Below, piece after piece: positions 10,789-22,100 of a DNA stretch of 64,000 bases (its first letter is position 1; each line of letters starts with the position of its first letter). The position numbers and the translations under genes are program-made. Origin of the DNA: Charina bottae (Eukaryota; Chordata; Lepidosauria; Squamata; Charinaidae); the NCBI GenBank assembly GCA_023362775.1, contig JALMGJ010000003.1, positions 48,367,916 to 48,431,915 on the forward strand, in the 5' to 3' direction. The notes under the pieces are model-generated. The model ran no database searches and had not been told where the DNA came from. It worked only from the letters and a program-made list of their open reading frames with translations.

Positions 10789-12370
10789 ATATTGCTCAAA
10801 AAAATAAAGGGAACACTGAAACAACACAATGTAAGTCCAAGTCAATCACACTTCTGTGAAATCAAACTGTCTACTTAGGTAGCAACACTGATTGACAATC
10901 AATTTCACATGCTGTTGTGCTCATGGAATAGACAATGGGTGGAAAGCATAGGCAGTTAGCAAGACATCCCCAATAAAGGAGTGGATCTGCAGGTGGTGAC
11001 CACAGACCACTTCTCAGTTCCTATGCTTTCTGGCTGATGGTTTGGTCACTTTTGAATGCTGGCGGTGCTTCCACTCTAGTGGTAGCATGAGACGGAGTCT
11101 ACAACCCACACAAGTGGCTCAGATAGTGCAGCTCATCCAGGATGGCACATCAATGCGAGCTGTGGCAAGAAGGTTTGCTGTGTCTGTCAGCGTAGTGTCC
11201 AGAGCATGGAGGCGCTACCAGGAGACAGGTCAGTACATCAGGAGACGTGGAGGAGGCCGTAGGAGGGCAACAACCCAGCAGCAGGACCGCTACCTCCGCC
11301 TTTGTGCAAGGAGGGACAGAAGGAGCACTGCCAGAGCCCTGCAAAATGACCTCCAGTGGGCCACAAATGTGCGTGTGGCTGCTCAAACGGTCAGAAACAG
11401 ACTCCATGAGGGTGGTATGAGGGCCCGACGTCCACAGGTGGGGGTTGTGCTTACAGCCCAACACCATGCAGGACGTTTGGCATTTGCCAGAGAACACAAG
11501 ATTGGCAACTTCGCCACTGGCGCCCTGTGCTCTTCACAGATGAAAGCAGGTTCCCACTGAGCACATGTGACAGACGTGACAGGGTCTGGAGACGCCGTGG
11601 AGAACGTTCTGCTGCCTGCAACATCCTCCAGCATGACCGGTTTGGCAGTGGGTCAGTAATGGTGTGGGGTGGCATTTCTTTAGGGGGCCGCACATCCCTC
11701 CATGTGCTCGCCAGAGGTAGCCTGACTGCCATTAGGTACCGGGATGAGATCCTCAGACCCCTTGTGAGACCATATGCTGGTGAGGTTGGCCCTGGGTTCC
11801 TCCTGATGCAAGACAATGCTAGACCTCATGTGGCTGGAGTGTGCCAGCAGTTCCTGCAAGACGAAGGCATTGATGCTATGGACTGGCCCGCCTGTTCCCC
11901 AGACCTGAATCCAATTGAGCACATCTGGGACATCATGTCTCGCTCCATCCACCAATGCCACGTTGCACCACAGACTGTCCAGGAGTTGGGGGATGCTTTA
12001 GTCCAGGTGTGGGAGGAGATCCCTCAGGAGACCATCCGCCACCTCATCAGGAGCATGCCCAGGCGTTGTAGGGAGGTCATACAGGCACGTGGAGGCCACA
12101 CACACTACTGAGCCTCATTTTGACTTGTTTTAAGGACATTACATCAACGTTGGATCAGCCTGTAGTGTTCTTTTCCACTTTAATTTTTGAGTGTAACTCC
12201 ACATCCAGACCTCCAGGGGTTGCTTACATTTGATTTCCATTGCTTTTTGTGTGATTTTGTTGTCAGCACATTCAACTATGTAATGAACAAAGTAATTAAT
12301 ACGAATATTTCATTCATTCAGATCTAGGATGTCTTTTTTCAGTGTTCCCTTTATTTTTTTGAGCAGTATA
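10789..12370 (+). mobile_element. Tc1-like DNA transposon, nearly complete
   Basis: Terminal inverted repeats of about 28 bp share TGCTCAAAAAAATAAAGGGA on both ends (10793 onward; reverse complement ending near 12367). The target lies in TA-rich sequence, as expected for Tc1/mariner. One transposase gene lies between them. The sequence corresponds closely to a Tc1 family I remember from fishes, lampreys and amphibians, so horizontal spread is plausible. It lies in PATJ intron 17, opposite to the gene. Confidence 0.93.
11087..12111 (+). pseudogene. Tc1 transposase, broken by one frameshift
   Basis: Cut-and-paste transposase of about 340 residues. The N-terminal part (from MRRSLQPTQ) has the paired-like helix-turn-helix DNA-binding region with an arginine-rich GRRRATTQQ stretch. 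The C-terminal part has the DD34E core: TDESRF, QDNARPH and SPDLNPIEHIWD. The frame shifts near 11495-11505, after the AFAREH motif, apparently from loss of one base; the first frame then stops at 11560 and the catalytic half continues in another frame to 12111. All three catalytic residues remain but this copy should not make an active enzyme. Confidence 0.92.
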
Positions 12371-12689
12371 TATATATATATATGATAATTATAATAGTTC
12401 AATTCATATGCAACAGGCATAGACTTTGCTGCCCTCCAGATGTCTTAGACCACAAATTTCATAATTTCTAAAGATTGTACTGCCGAAGGCCTAGGGAAGC
12501 TGATACACACACACACAGAAAGACAATTTACCTCAGGAATATCTTCCAACTGTCCCACATAGCTGGGACAAGGCCGTTTTTCAGAGTCCTGCCTCTAAGA
12601 AACTCCACCCTCTAGTCGTCAACTCTGCTTTATCCTCCAGAAACATGCTTGATTATATTACGCTCTATTATAGTCTTTATTTAGGTATG

Positions 12690-12790
12690 CCACCTATGGA
12701 TTGCAGTAACTGCTAAGTTTTCTATTAGGTAAATTCAGGCTGTTATAGGAACAACAACTCTGTTCACCTTTTTATTTGTTTATTTTTAAA
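12690..12790 (-). repeat. Right arm of the inverted repeat around the Tc1 element
   Basis: Reverse complement of 10581-10682 with two differences seen by eye. The arms are about 2 kb apart and enclose the microsatellite, the Tc1 copy and about 320 bp of other sequence. Confidence 0.9.
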
Positions 12791-12836
12791 TGCCCTGCAA
12801 AAATAGTTCCTCTGACTAAATATGCTTCATCTAGAT

Positions 12837-13082
12837 CAGAGCTTTCCAAACTGTGTGTCGGGACATGTTAGTGTGTCGGCTGCAGTGTCTGGGTGTGTCG
12901 CGGCGGCTGCTGCTGCCTCCGGACCCTGCCAGGATTCTACGCAGGTCGTAGTGCCTGCCTTGTGCCTGGCTGCCTCCAAACCTGCTGTGATTCCGTGCAT
13001 GTCCTAGTGTCTGCCTTGTGCCCTGCTGTAAGAGTGTGTCGCGAAATGATGCCCTGCTGTAAGAGTGTGTCACCAACATGAA
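12837..13082 (-). mobile_element. hAT-type MITE, GTGTGTCG family, truncated
   Basis: Begins CAGAGCTTTCCAAACTG and matches the reverse complement of 55249-55541 (gggacatgttagtgtgtcgg, then ctgcctccggaccctgccag). It breaks off after 'gtgtgtcaccaacatg' without its second terminal repeat. Confidence 0.8.
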
Positions 13083-16000
13083 AATAGATAATATAAAAAG
13101 TTTTACAGCTTGCAAATACACATATTGCTTTATAAACCAGTGCCTTAAAAAGCTGGAAAATCTAAAATTAAAAGTTTTACATCCAATGATCAATAATTCA
13201 TGTTTAGCTACATCCCTATCTTAACAGATCAAGTATAAATAAAAACTGTTACTAAAGTCATCATTAATTCTAATCATATATGAAATAAAAGCAATTATAG
13301 CTCTCTACAAAAGCCAACAGACTGTAAAATGTGAGTTCCTCAAAAAAAGCATGTAAAAAAATGACAATTTGAGTCATGCAAGCACATTTCAACTATTTAT
13401 TTTTAATCTGTCTCCAATTTAGATCTTACATTGTAAAAATACAGTTGATTTTTACATGTTCTGACATTTGTATACAGCAACAGAATGTATTTGTTTTGTT
13501 TAACTATAGTGTTTACAAAGCTTCCATATACATTATACCTAACAGCTAGCTAAGTTCTTTAGGTAGGATTTTTTTTAAAAAAAATCACATTTATCAAAAA
13601 GATTAGCAAAGTATCATTCCGTGTTTCCTTTTTCCCCATCACAGAAAAGCGAATTAGCATTGCTGGATCATTAATTTTGCCTATAATTTTCATTGGCAGA
13701 ATTTACCCTTATGATTATACACCCAGTTTATATAAACCTTAGAAAATTATTTATTAAAAGTAAAAACAGCCTTGAGTTGAGGTCAACTCTTGATGACCCT
13801 AGGGCACATCCATGCCATTTTCTTGACAACTGTACCAAAATGGTCTGCCATTGCCTTCTTCCATGATGCTTTTCCAACTTCCCAGGATTTGCTCCTGGTC
13901 TCCAAGAACTAGCCAAGCCCAAGCCTACTTAGCTTCAGCTGCCACCTAGCTATGTGATTCTCTATTACACTGCCATAGGCAAACCTAAACCATGCATGCT
14001 GATCAAATCTGATGTGGCTGTTTCAAAATCTGAAATTCTACAGTACTGTTTCAAAGAACCTTAAATTCTACTATTTGGAGGAAAAATAACCTACACTTCA
14101 AAAAAGAAGATATAAGAGAAGTTCCTCTCTTATAAAATTACAGGAAAGGTACTCTTAAGCAGTGATTTTTTTCCCTTTTAAATGCTTCTACCTCTAGCTT
14201 ATTATGACTTAACAAAATTGCTCCTGACAGCAAGTTCTCTTGAGTTCTCCTGAGGGCAAAAGCCATAGAGGCAGCAAGAAATTACATCTCAGAATAGTGC
14301 TGGTTTCACATTCTTATTCAACCAGATCAAAGGAAAGGCCTATTTACTCTAATGTAAATTTAAAAAAAACTTTTTTAAAAAAAGTTTATAATGTTTTCAA
14401 ACCCTTATATTATATTTGATCTGTATTTGGAGGCTGAATTTGTTTCAGGAAGAAATAAGGAAACTTTATCATCCAGAGTTGGTGGTTATGATGTTACTTT
14501 TCCTCTCACTCTCTGCAGATATCTTTCAGGATAAATTCTCAACACTTGTTGTTCAGCAGGGTGGCCCTCTCTCTGATCCCCTCCCTCCTTATTCCTCCGA
14601 AAGGGGTTCAATTAAATTTCCTATGCGCCCTAGCCAGCAAGTAAGACATACAGTAAGTTGTTCCATTCTAATTGGCCTATATACAAATTAATACATTTCT
14701 CTGCATTTTCCATATTAGAACACGGACACCTAGGAATCTGCAATCTCTACTTTCTTCCTGAGCAATTAATCAGCTCCTTCCTGAAACAATATTTTCACTG
14801 ATTCTGTTCTCAGAAGATTATGTCAAGCTTCCATTTCATTTCTCTAAAAAACCTCATTCCCCACTACCTCTTAGCTTCCGAGATTTCTGTTGTTCTTTTG
14901 TTTTGCAACGGCTTTGTTTGCTCTTCCACCCTTCTTCCAATTACGCTCCACCAGGCCCTAGGCCCCTTCAAGCCACCCAAGGAAGCTTTTTCTTGTCATA
15001 AATCAGGTCATCTATGCAACAGCAAAAATAAACTTTCCAACAATTTGTATAACCAAGACTATTTTTACTGTTTGCTCACTGAACCATCACAGTGTTGAAT
15101 ACATAATATACTAGAAATGGTCTGAAACTACCCATATGTTGAAGCCAGAGAAAAACAAAACAGCAGGAGAGAGAGGAAGAAAGGGATGTTACTCTACAAA
15201 AATTCCAGACGGAGCATACCAGATTGAAAAGTACGTTTTGCCTTACACTGCTGCTTTACTTTTTCTGTGAAAGTAAACAGCTGTTCGTTTATAGAGCTGA
15301 AAATTAAGGTGTGAATTTGGAGAGAACATTCGAGGGACGGCAACATTTGCTCCTTCCCCTTGCATTTATCTGCACAGCCCCAGCCTAGGTTCTGTTTCTT
15401 GGTCACATGAGATCCTTAAGTTATTCATTCAAATTTGATGTAACTTGAGTTTCAAAATGGAATAGCTTTCTAAAGGAGTCATAGCGCAGAGTACAAAACT
15501 GTCATATACGGTATTTTGCCTTCTAACTGCTCAGTAGAAGTCCAACCTCAACTCTTGAGAAATCCAAATAATTTGTGCCATAAACAAGGCAGAACAAATG
15601 GCATTGGACTGAAAAATAATAATAATTTTTAAAATGATGCTGCAAAAGAGGTTGCAAGAAATCACAAGCCCAGTCTAGCCACTGAACAGAAGCTTATTCT
15701 GAATCTTGCATTGTTATGAGACAGACTCTTGTTAATACAGATTTACAATTTCAGAATTAGAAACACCATATACTTATATATAATCTTGCAGTTTAGAACT
15801 TTACTAAAGGCCCTGCTTCATATCCCATTATTGGAAGATGACAAGGACAGGGTTTCTTTGATAACAGCATCTTGAACATGGAGCCCCTTCCCTGAAAGAT
15901 TAAATTACCTCATCCTTCCTTTTCAGCAGATAGAAATAATGTTGGATGTTTGATAAGCATTAAATGACTACTGTACTGATGGAAAACCTACACCTAGTCT

Positions 16001-16729
16001 CTCATTTAGGTTTTCTATTACAGAAAACTTTCGCTGATCATTTGTGGGGAAGGGATATCCATTAAATTCAAATATCTGTTAAAACTGAATGTACATTATT
16101 TTTGTCAATTTATGTCATTTGTCAATTATGTAATTGATGTAAATGATGTCATTTGCAAAAATCTCAGTTTAACAGACTAACCTTCTGCTCAAACAAAAAT
16201 GTGTTGTATCTGAAATCCACTAAACCATGGTCCATTAAACTGAGGGTTTACTATACTCTGATTAAACTTTACTGCTGTAATACTTCATTATACAGTGCCT
16301 TGAACTCCTGCTGGCTGGAAATTGATATAAATAGTATACTCCTCATAGACTTTTCTTCTACACATGTAGATATTAAGTGCTGGGGAAGAGGTTATGATTG
16401 TTGTTCTACATTTCTTCTATCAGCTCTTTGTACACTTACATAGGTACTACACTCATTTTAGCAAGCAAATGCAGATTTTATAGGCCAAAACCCTACATAA
16501 AGAACCTATACATCAACAATAGAAGATTGTGGCAATTCAACACATCTACATTTATTTACTGTGCAAATTCTTCCATTGTTAAAAGAAGAAAAGGCATAAT
16601 GGTTCACTGCATTAACATTGTTTTCTTTCCTCTCCCAACTTCAGTCTGAAATTTGATAAAAATAGGATTTCTTCTGGAATTCAGTTCTAGCAATGCAGAG
16701 TTGTAAGTTTTATTCCAGTAATTACTACG
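13083..16729. other. PATJ intron 17, largely unique
   Basis: AT-rich DNA. Apart from the old SINE fragment at 13765-13935, no gene or repeat is recognised; the short frames near 14.4-16.6 kb have no family match. Confidence 0.45.
13765..13935 (-). mobile_element. Old tRNA-SINE remnant (minus)
   Basis: Contains 'atggtctgccattgccttct' and 'ccatgccattttcttgacaa', the 3' body shared with the SINE copies at 30387-30606 and 52710-52921. The head is eroded. Confidence 0.55.
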
Positions 16730-17100
16730 TTGTTTTTCTAGCTTCTTACATAGTCCTTTTTATGAACTACTCTAAAAATGTCTCCAGCATTAATATTAAA
16801 CCAACTGGTCTATAGTCTGCTGGATTGTCCTTTTACCCTTTTTGATGATAGGGACAGTATTTGCTCTCTTCTAGTCATTTGGCATCCTAGGATTTCCCAA
16901 TAGTTGAGTCAGAACTATCAGGTAGTACCCTAGGATTCAATTCATCTGGTCCTGGAGAGCTGAACTCATTCAAAGAGATGACGTATTCCCTGACCATGTT
17001 TCTATCAATCTCAAGCTTCAATTCTGCCCCTTCATCCTACTCTTTACAACTTCTTGCTGGAATACAATTTTTTTTCTATTGCAGATATCTAAACCAAAAT
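16730..17100 (-). mobile_element. Degenerate LINE reverse-transcriptase remnant (CR1/L2 type)
   Basis: Minus-strand reading gives a decayed 'VPIIKKGKR' stretch preceding what would be the NYRP motif, and a diagnostic 'catctggtcctggagag' block as read on +. It is broken by many indels. Confidence 0.5.
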
Positions 17101-17238
17101 AAAAGTCAGATCTATCTGTCTTTTCTGTTAGCATTTTAGCATCTGCTATACTGATTCTTCTTCTTTACTTTTAGTTTTAACATGTTTGAAAGAACCCTTT
17201 TTGGTTTTCCTTAGCATCATTCTCTAACTTAAGCTTAT

Positions 17239-17549
17239 CTTGCCCCCGGAGGTGAGGCTGGCCCCCTCACTCCTGACCTTCCGAAAGTCTCTTAAGACCT
17301 GGCTCTGCTGCCTTGCCTGCGACGACGGAGGTGGTAGTGCCTCCTGGGGGTGGCTGGCCCCGTAGTGCCTTGATCCTGATAGTGGATTTTAACCATCTTT
17401 TGGATTTTACTTATTCTCTCTATTTATTGTTTTATGATAATTTTATGTATAGATTTTAACTTCTGCTATTTTGTAAACCGCCCAGAGTCCCCTATTCGGG
17501 GAGATGGGCAGGGATAAATTAAATAAATAAAATAAATAAAATAAAATAA
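17239..17549 (+). mobile_element. LINE 3' end (CR1/L2 group), truncated
   Basis: Encodes the tail of a LINE ORF (reading VRLAPSLLTFRKSLKTWLC), followed by a 3' UTR ending 'gtaaaccgcccagagtcccc', 'agatgggcagggataaatta' and an AAATA-rich tail. Same family as 27859-28230. Confidence 0.7.
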
Positions 17550-18012
17550 CTTCTGCTTATTCTCAGCTTTTGTTTTCCTGACACCAGTGCTATACTTCTG
17601 GGCTACCTGTCCATACTTTTACAGTCTTGTTATAACTACTAAATCATATTTTCCTTTCTATATTAAAAGCTCGAGCTGACCTTGTTTATATGTCATATTC
17701 TTGGCATTAATGTTTATATAATGAAGGACATGAACTTAGTAAGCCAATATTCTTTCTGGTTTTTCAAAAACATTTCACTGTTCTCCAAAACTAATATTAA
17801 ACAAATATTGTTTAATTTTTAAAAAGTTTCACACGTCTTGTATACACATGAAACCAACATTTTAAAATTAAGAACAAAGCCTAACGAGCTTTTAACCCAG
17901 TCTTACACTTCTGCTGTTTGATAATATACAAAGATTATGTCAGCAACATGTAATAGTTGCAAGTCATGTGTATCATGAAGATTTGTTTATGCATCCAACA
18001 AATAAATAAATA

Positions 18013-18255
18013 GGCCAGTTTGGTCTAGTGGTTAAGGTGCTGGGCTACAAACCAGGAGTCTGTGAGTTCTAGTCCCGCCTTAGGCATGAAAGCCAGCTGG
18101 GTGACCTTGGGCCAGTCACTCTCTCAGCCCAACTCACCTCACAGGGTTGCTGTTGCGGGGAAAATAGGAGGAGGAAGGAGTATTTGGTATGTTCTCCACC
18201 TTGAGTTATTTATAAAAATAATAAAGGCGGGATATAAAATAAATAAAATAAATAA
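18013..18255 (+). mobile_element. Sauria SINE, full length
   Basis: tRNA head 'ggccagtttggtctagtggt' with the B-box-like 'gagttctagtcccgcc', the middle 'gccagtcactctctcagccc', the tail motif 'ttgagttatttataaaaata' and a final AAATA repeat. This SINE family defines squamates. Confidence 0.93.
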
Positions 18256-18449
18256 TTGTAAGGCTGAGGTCCATATTACCATATAAAAATTTAATAAATA
18301 CTACTTTAACTAATAGTACCATGAATAATAATAATAACAACAATCCCCACATTTATCAGTAATATCAACACATCATTGCTGCATGCCCTTGGTTTCCAAG
18401 GAAAAAATGTATCTCCTGGGTGCATAAAGGTTGCCTGCCTCCTCTACAC

Positions 18450-18665
18450 TGTTTGGTCTAGTGGTTAAGGTACTGGGCCAGAAACCAGGAGACTGAGAGT
18501 TCTAGTCCCGCCTTTGGCATGAAAGCCAGTTGGGTGACCTTGGGCCCCTCACTCTCTCAGCCCAACTCACCTCACAGGGTTGTTGTTGTGGGGAAAATAG
18601 GAGGAGGAAAGAGTATTAGGTATGTTCGCCGCCTTGAGTTATTTATAAACATAATAAAGGTGGGA

Positions 18666-18696
<31 letters not shown>

Positions 18697-18702
18697 AAAA
18701 AT
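18450..18702 (+). mobile_element. Sauria SINE, near full length
   Basis: Second copy 200 bp downstream in the same orientation, missing the first few bases of the tRNA head and ending in (AAATA)n at about 18670-18702. Confidence 0.93.
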
Positions 18703-18989
18703 TAAGGAATGCTATCAAAACATAAGAACGCAGGCCAGTGTCACAGAAACAAAAATCCACTTCCATAAAGGAATTTCCTCCTTTTCTACCCATCCCACCA
18801 TGGTCACTAAAGTCAGCTCTGGAGAGCTGAGACTGTTGGAACAGTTTTAGAGACAGAATGGGCCAGAGTGTGCAGGAAGAAGAAGGAATGTTCCCTCCCC
18901 CCAAATTCTATTGCAAGTATACCATTAGTTTCTAACTTGTAAGTTTAGTTGGGATAGAAGGTATTTGCTTATCAAGGATGTAAACATAC

Positions 18990-19124
18990 CTGGTAGTCTA
19001 AAATGCTGAATCCTAAACCTATTTTTGTATCTTTAACAAGGACAATGACTTGCGCTTCAGAAGACCATAGTGTGAGTTCTACATCTTCATCTTCCTGTTC
19101 TTCCTCTGGGTTTCCAGGTTTAAC
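18990..19124 (-). CDS. PATJ: PATJ exon 17: acidic linker and start of PDZ5
   Basis: 135 nt, phase 0 to 0. Acceptor tttctcag at 19125, donor gtatg from 18989. Encodes an acidic linker ([14 protein letters not shown]) and the first strand and carboxylate-binding loop of PDZ5 ([16 protein letters not shown]). It is the last PATJ exon visible; the rest of PDZ5 must lie more than 18.9 kb further on. Confidence 0.95.
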
Positions 19125-22100
19125 CTGAGAAATAAGATAACCTGCTTTTTCTACTGATAAAATGCATCCAGTATATACAAAGCTAAAAGGTCATTTAGAT
19201 TGGTATTTAAATGATTTCATACAATTACATATTGGCTGTTTTGTTTTAGCATTAAGCAAGATACTACGTGCATAAGTGGAGAGACACTTAAGGTGTGAAG
19301 TATAAATAAACAGTTCAAATAAATTAGGATCAAAATTAAGAGTTTATTTACATTTCTATTTTATCCAATTTATATGGTCACCCATCTCACAGAAGTGACA
19401 CTCTAAAGCTTCTGGTTCAGTTCATATCTTGTATGAATGTTTTAACAATGGCTATATCTTAATTTGATTGTAATTTACATAGAACTCCTTTTTGGGCAGA
19501 AAGAAAAAGACAACTAGGTCTTCAACAGATATTTGGCTATAATATTGAATGTTTTTATGCAAAGGTGAAAGAATGTGTACAATGTATTTTCAGTTGATCA
19601 GTTGATTTTTTTTAAAAAATAAACAATAGAAATGGACATTTATGAACACAGAGGAGTATCTTTTCATCAGTTAAATTGGTATTTTTTTTTACTGATAAGC
19701 TACCCAAAGCAGGAAACCTAAGGAACACCAAGAGCACATATTTACTTTATAATGAAAATAGTAAATGTCAATATCTGGGACCTCTAGAAAGTTTAATAGC
19801 TAAAACTGCAATTTTCCAGTTACCATCAATTTCTTTGTTCACAAGATGGAAGCAATCAGCTAATGGAGAATCAGAGATTAGGTATAATTCAAAACTTTTG
19901 CTCCATTATTAAACTGTAGAAAGATGAATGGGATGTACACCGTCAGCATGTCCTTTCATTGATTTACATACTTTGTATCATTAGTACAATGATGTTTCTA
20001 GCTACCTGCCTAGATAAGCCACCAGGAATTTCCAATTACATTAAAAGTAGTAAAGTCATGAGCATGAAATATTTCTAAATGAAGATAGGTTTTCTGAACT
20101 ACAACTGCAAGTTTAGGATTCAGAAGCACATGCTTAGCACCATCAAGTTTTGAAACTTGAAGTTCAAAAATGTTGTTCCATTTTAAACAACTGCCACTTG
20201 GGAAAAGAAAAAACGGGAGGTTAGTCACTATTGTCCTACACAAATAAGACATTTTAAATATCATTACTTCTTGATGGGGGACATGAGCACAATGCCCACA
20301 GCTTGAATACAGTATAAGATGGTAGATTGTTTCTTCTAGAAATAGCCACTTGAGCATGTGGAAATGATCTTCCCCACAGTTTCCTCCCTTTGAGATGGAA
20401 CTTCTGCCTAAAGAAAAGAACTTAACACTTATCACTTGTCTCGCTCTGGATCCTAACTTAGGTGCTCAGAGTATTCAAAAGTAGCATAGATGCCGCAGAA
20501 GGTTAACATCCTCAAACCTACTAATTCTGGAACATCCTTTAGTGAGATTAGTTTACAATAATTAATGTGGAAATCAGATCATAATTACTTTGGTTTTTCT
20601 TTCAGCATCTTTAAGTATCAAAATGGATGATATAGACTGTACAGATAAATCACAAGCCAGAAGGACTAGAAATTTGGTTCTATGGCTCTAGATTGTGGAG
20701 TGCTAGCCAGCAACCTGATATCAAGATCCAGACAGGATATCTGTAGGAATACTGGAAGGAATCTCATCAACTCAGATCATGGAAGAAGCACCATGAACTC
20801 TGAGCATTGTCTGCTGCAACATAATACTGCTTAATATTTTCTACTCTAATACTGCTTATTAGAGTATTATGATATTTTACTAAATATGATAATAAGAGGG
20901 AGAATTTAATCATTAAAAGGTAACAGCAAACTCCTATTGCTATACTCCTGATAGTATCAGAGATAATAACTTTTCATGAACCATTTAAAGAAAGAAAGCC
21001 ACGTGCTAATGAATATGCACATTTATACATGCCCATAATAAAGATTTTAAAAGGCAGATAAAGGAGAGCATTTTCCATTATCATGTAGCTAAGAATTTCA
21101 CTTTTAAAAAACATGACATTCTAAGCAGTAGAAAAATGGCTTATGAATCACTCACATTCATTATTTATAATGAAAATTAAATGCAAAGTAACCAATACCG
21201 AAAGCAGGAACAAAGTCAATTAATAATCTTTGGGAAATCCTTGGAAACATGCCATTTTTTTCTTGTAGGGTTTTTTAAATACCTTTGGTTCTAGACAATG
21301 AGCAATAGTAGCTGTAGGCTCATCCACAAAAGATTCTGTGTCATCATCAAACAAACGCCGACAACAAATCAGGGTAAATGGAGGGGGAACTTCTTTAAGG
21401 AAAGAAACAGCTTCACGGCGGGATTTCCCATAGAGCTGGACACCGTTGACCTAAAGAGAGAAAGGACACCATATTGACATATACTTTAAGATTATTTAGG
21501 TTTACCATAAATATTTCACTGCTTACTTTATAGTATTTCAATGGTAGGCCAGTGCAATCCCCCCTCCCCAATGCACATATAGATGTACTTCATTTACAAT
21601 TCCAGTGATGGAGAAAAGGTTCACGTACACACACACGCACACACACACACACCATTTTCAGGAAGCTGATGACTTCCTTAAACCACTAAAGTAATCAATA
21701 GCCTTTATTTAGTTGTACTTGATCTCCTTGGCCTTTTTATTCCCATCTCCTGTTTTACTGTAACTCTTCAGATCTAGGACACCCTTCAGCCCAAGCCATT
21801 ACAGTGAACATTAAAGGATGCTAGGAATTGTAGTTCAGCAGCATATAGAGAGCATTTTGTTAACTGTTAAGGTTTTGCCCCACTAATACTTCCCTTCTTA
21901 TTATTATTTCTTGTCTACTTCTTTCCACAGATTGAATTTCTTGAAAATCTGGGGGAAACTAGACTTCAAGATGTCTGGGTAGGTCCTGTTACTTCTCTGC
22001 ATCCTTGCTCCCAGTCCCACAGTTTTGCGGCTCACAAAATCCACAATGATTTGTAGAAAATTCAGACTGATGTATAAGACAACCAACATAAAAGATGTAA

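Noticed and set aside
20010..20435. 141-codon minus-strand frame in PATJ intron 16
   Set aside because: No homology to PATJ or any family recognised, no splice sites in phase; the PATJ protein is continuous without it.
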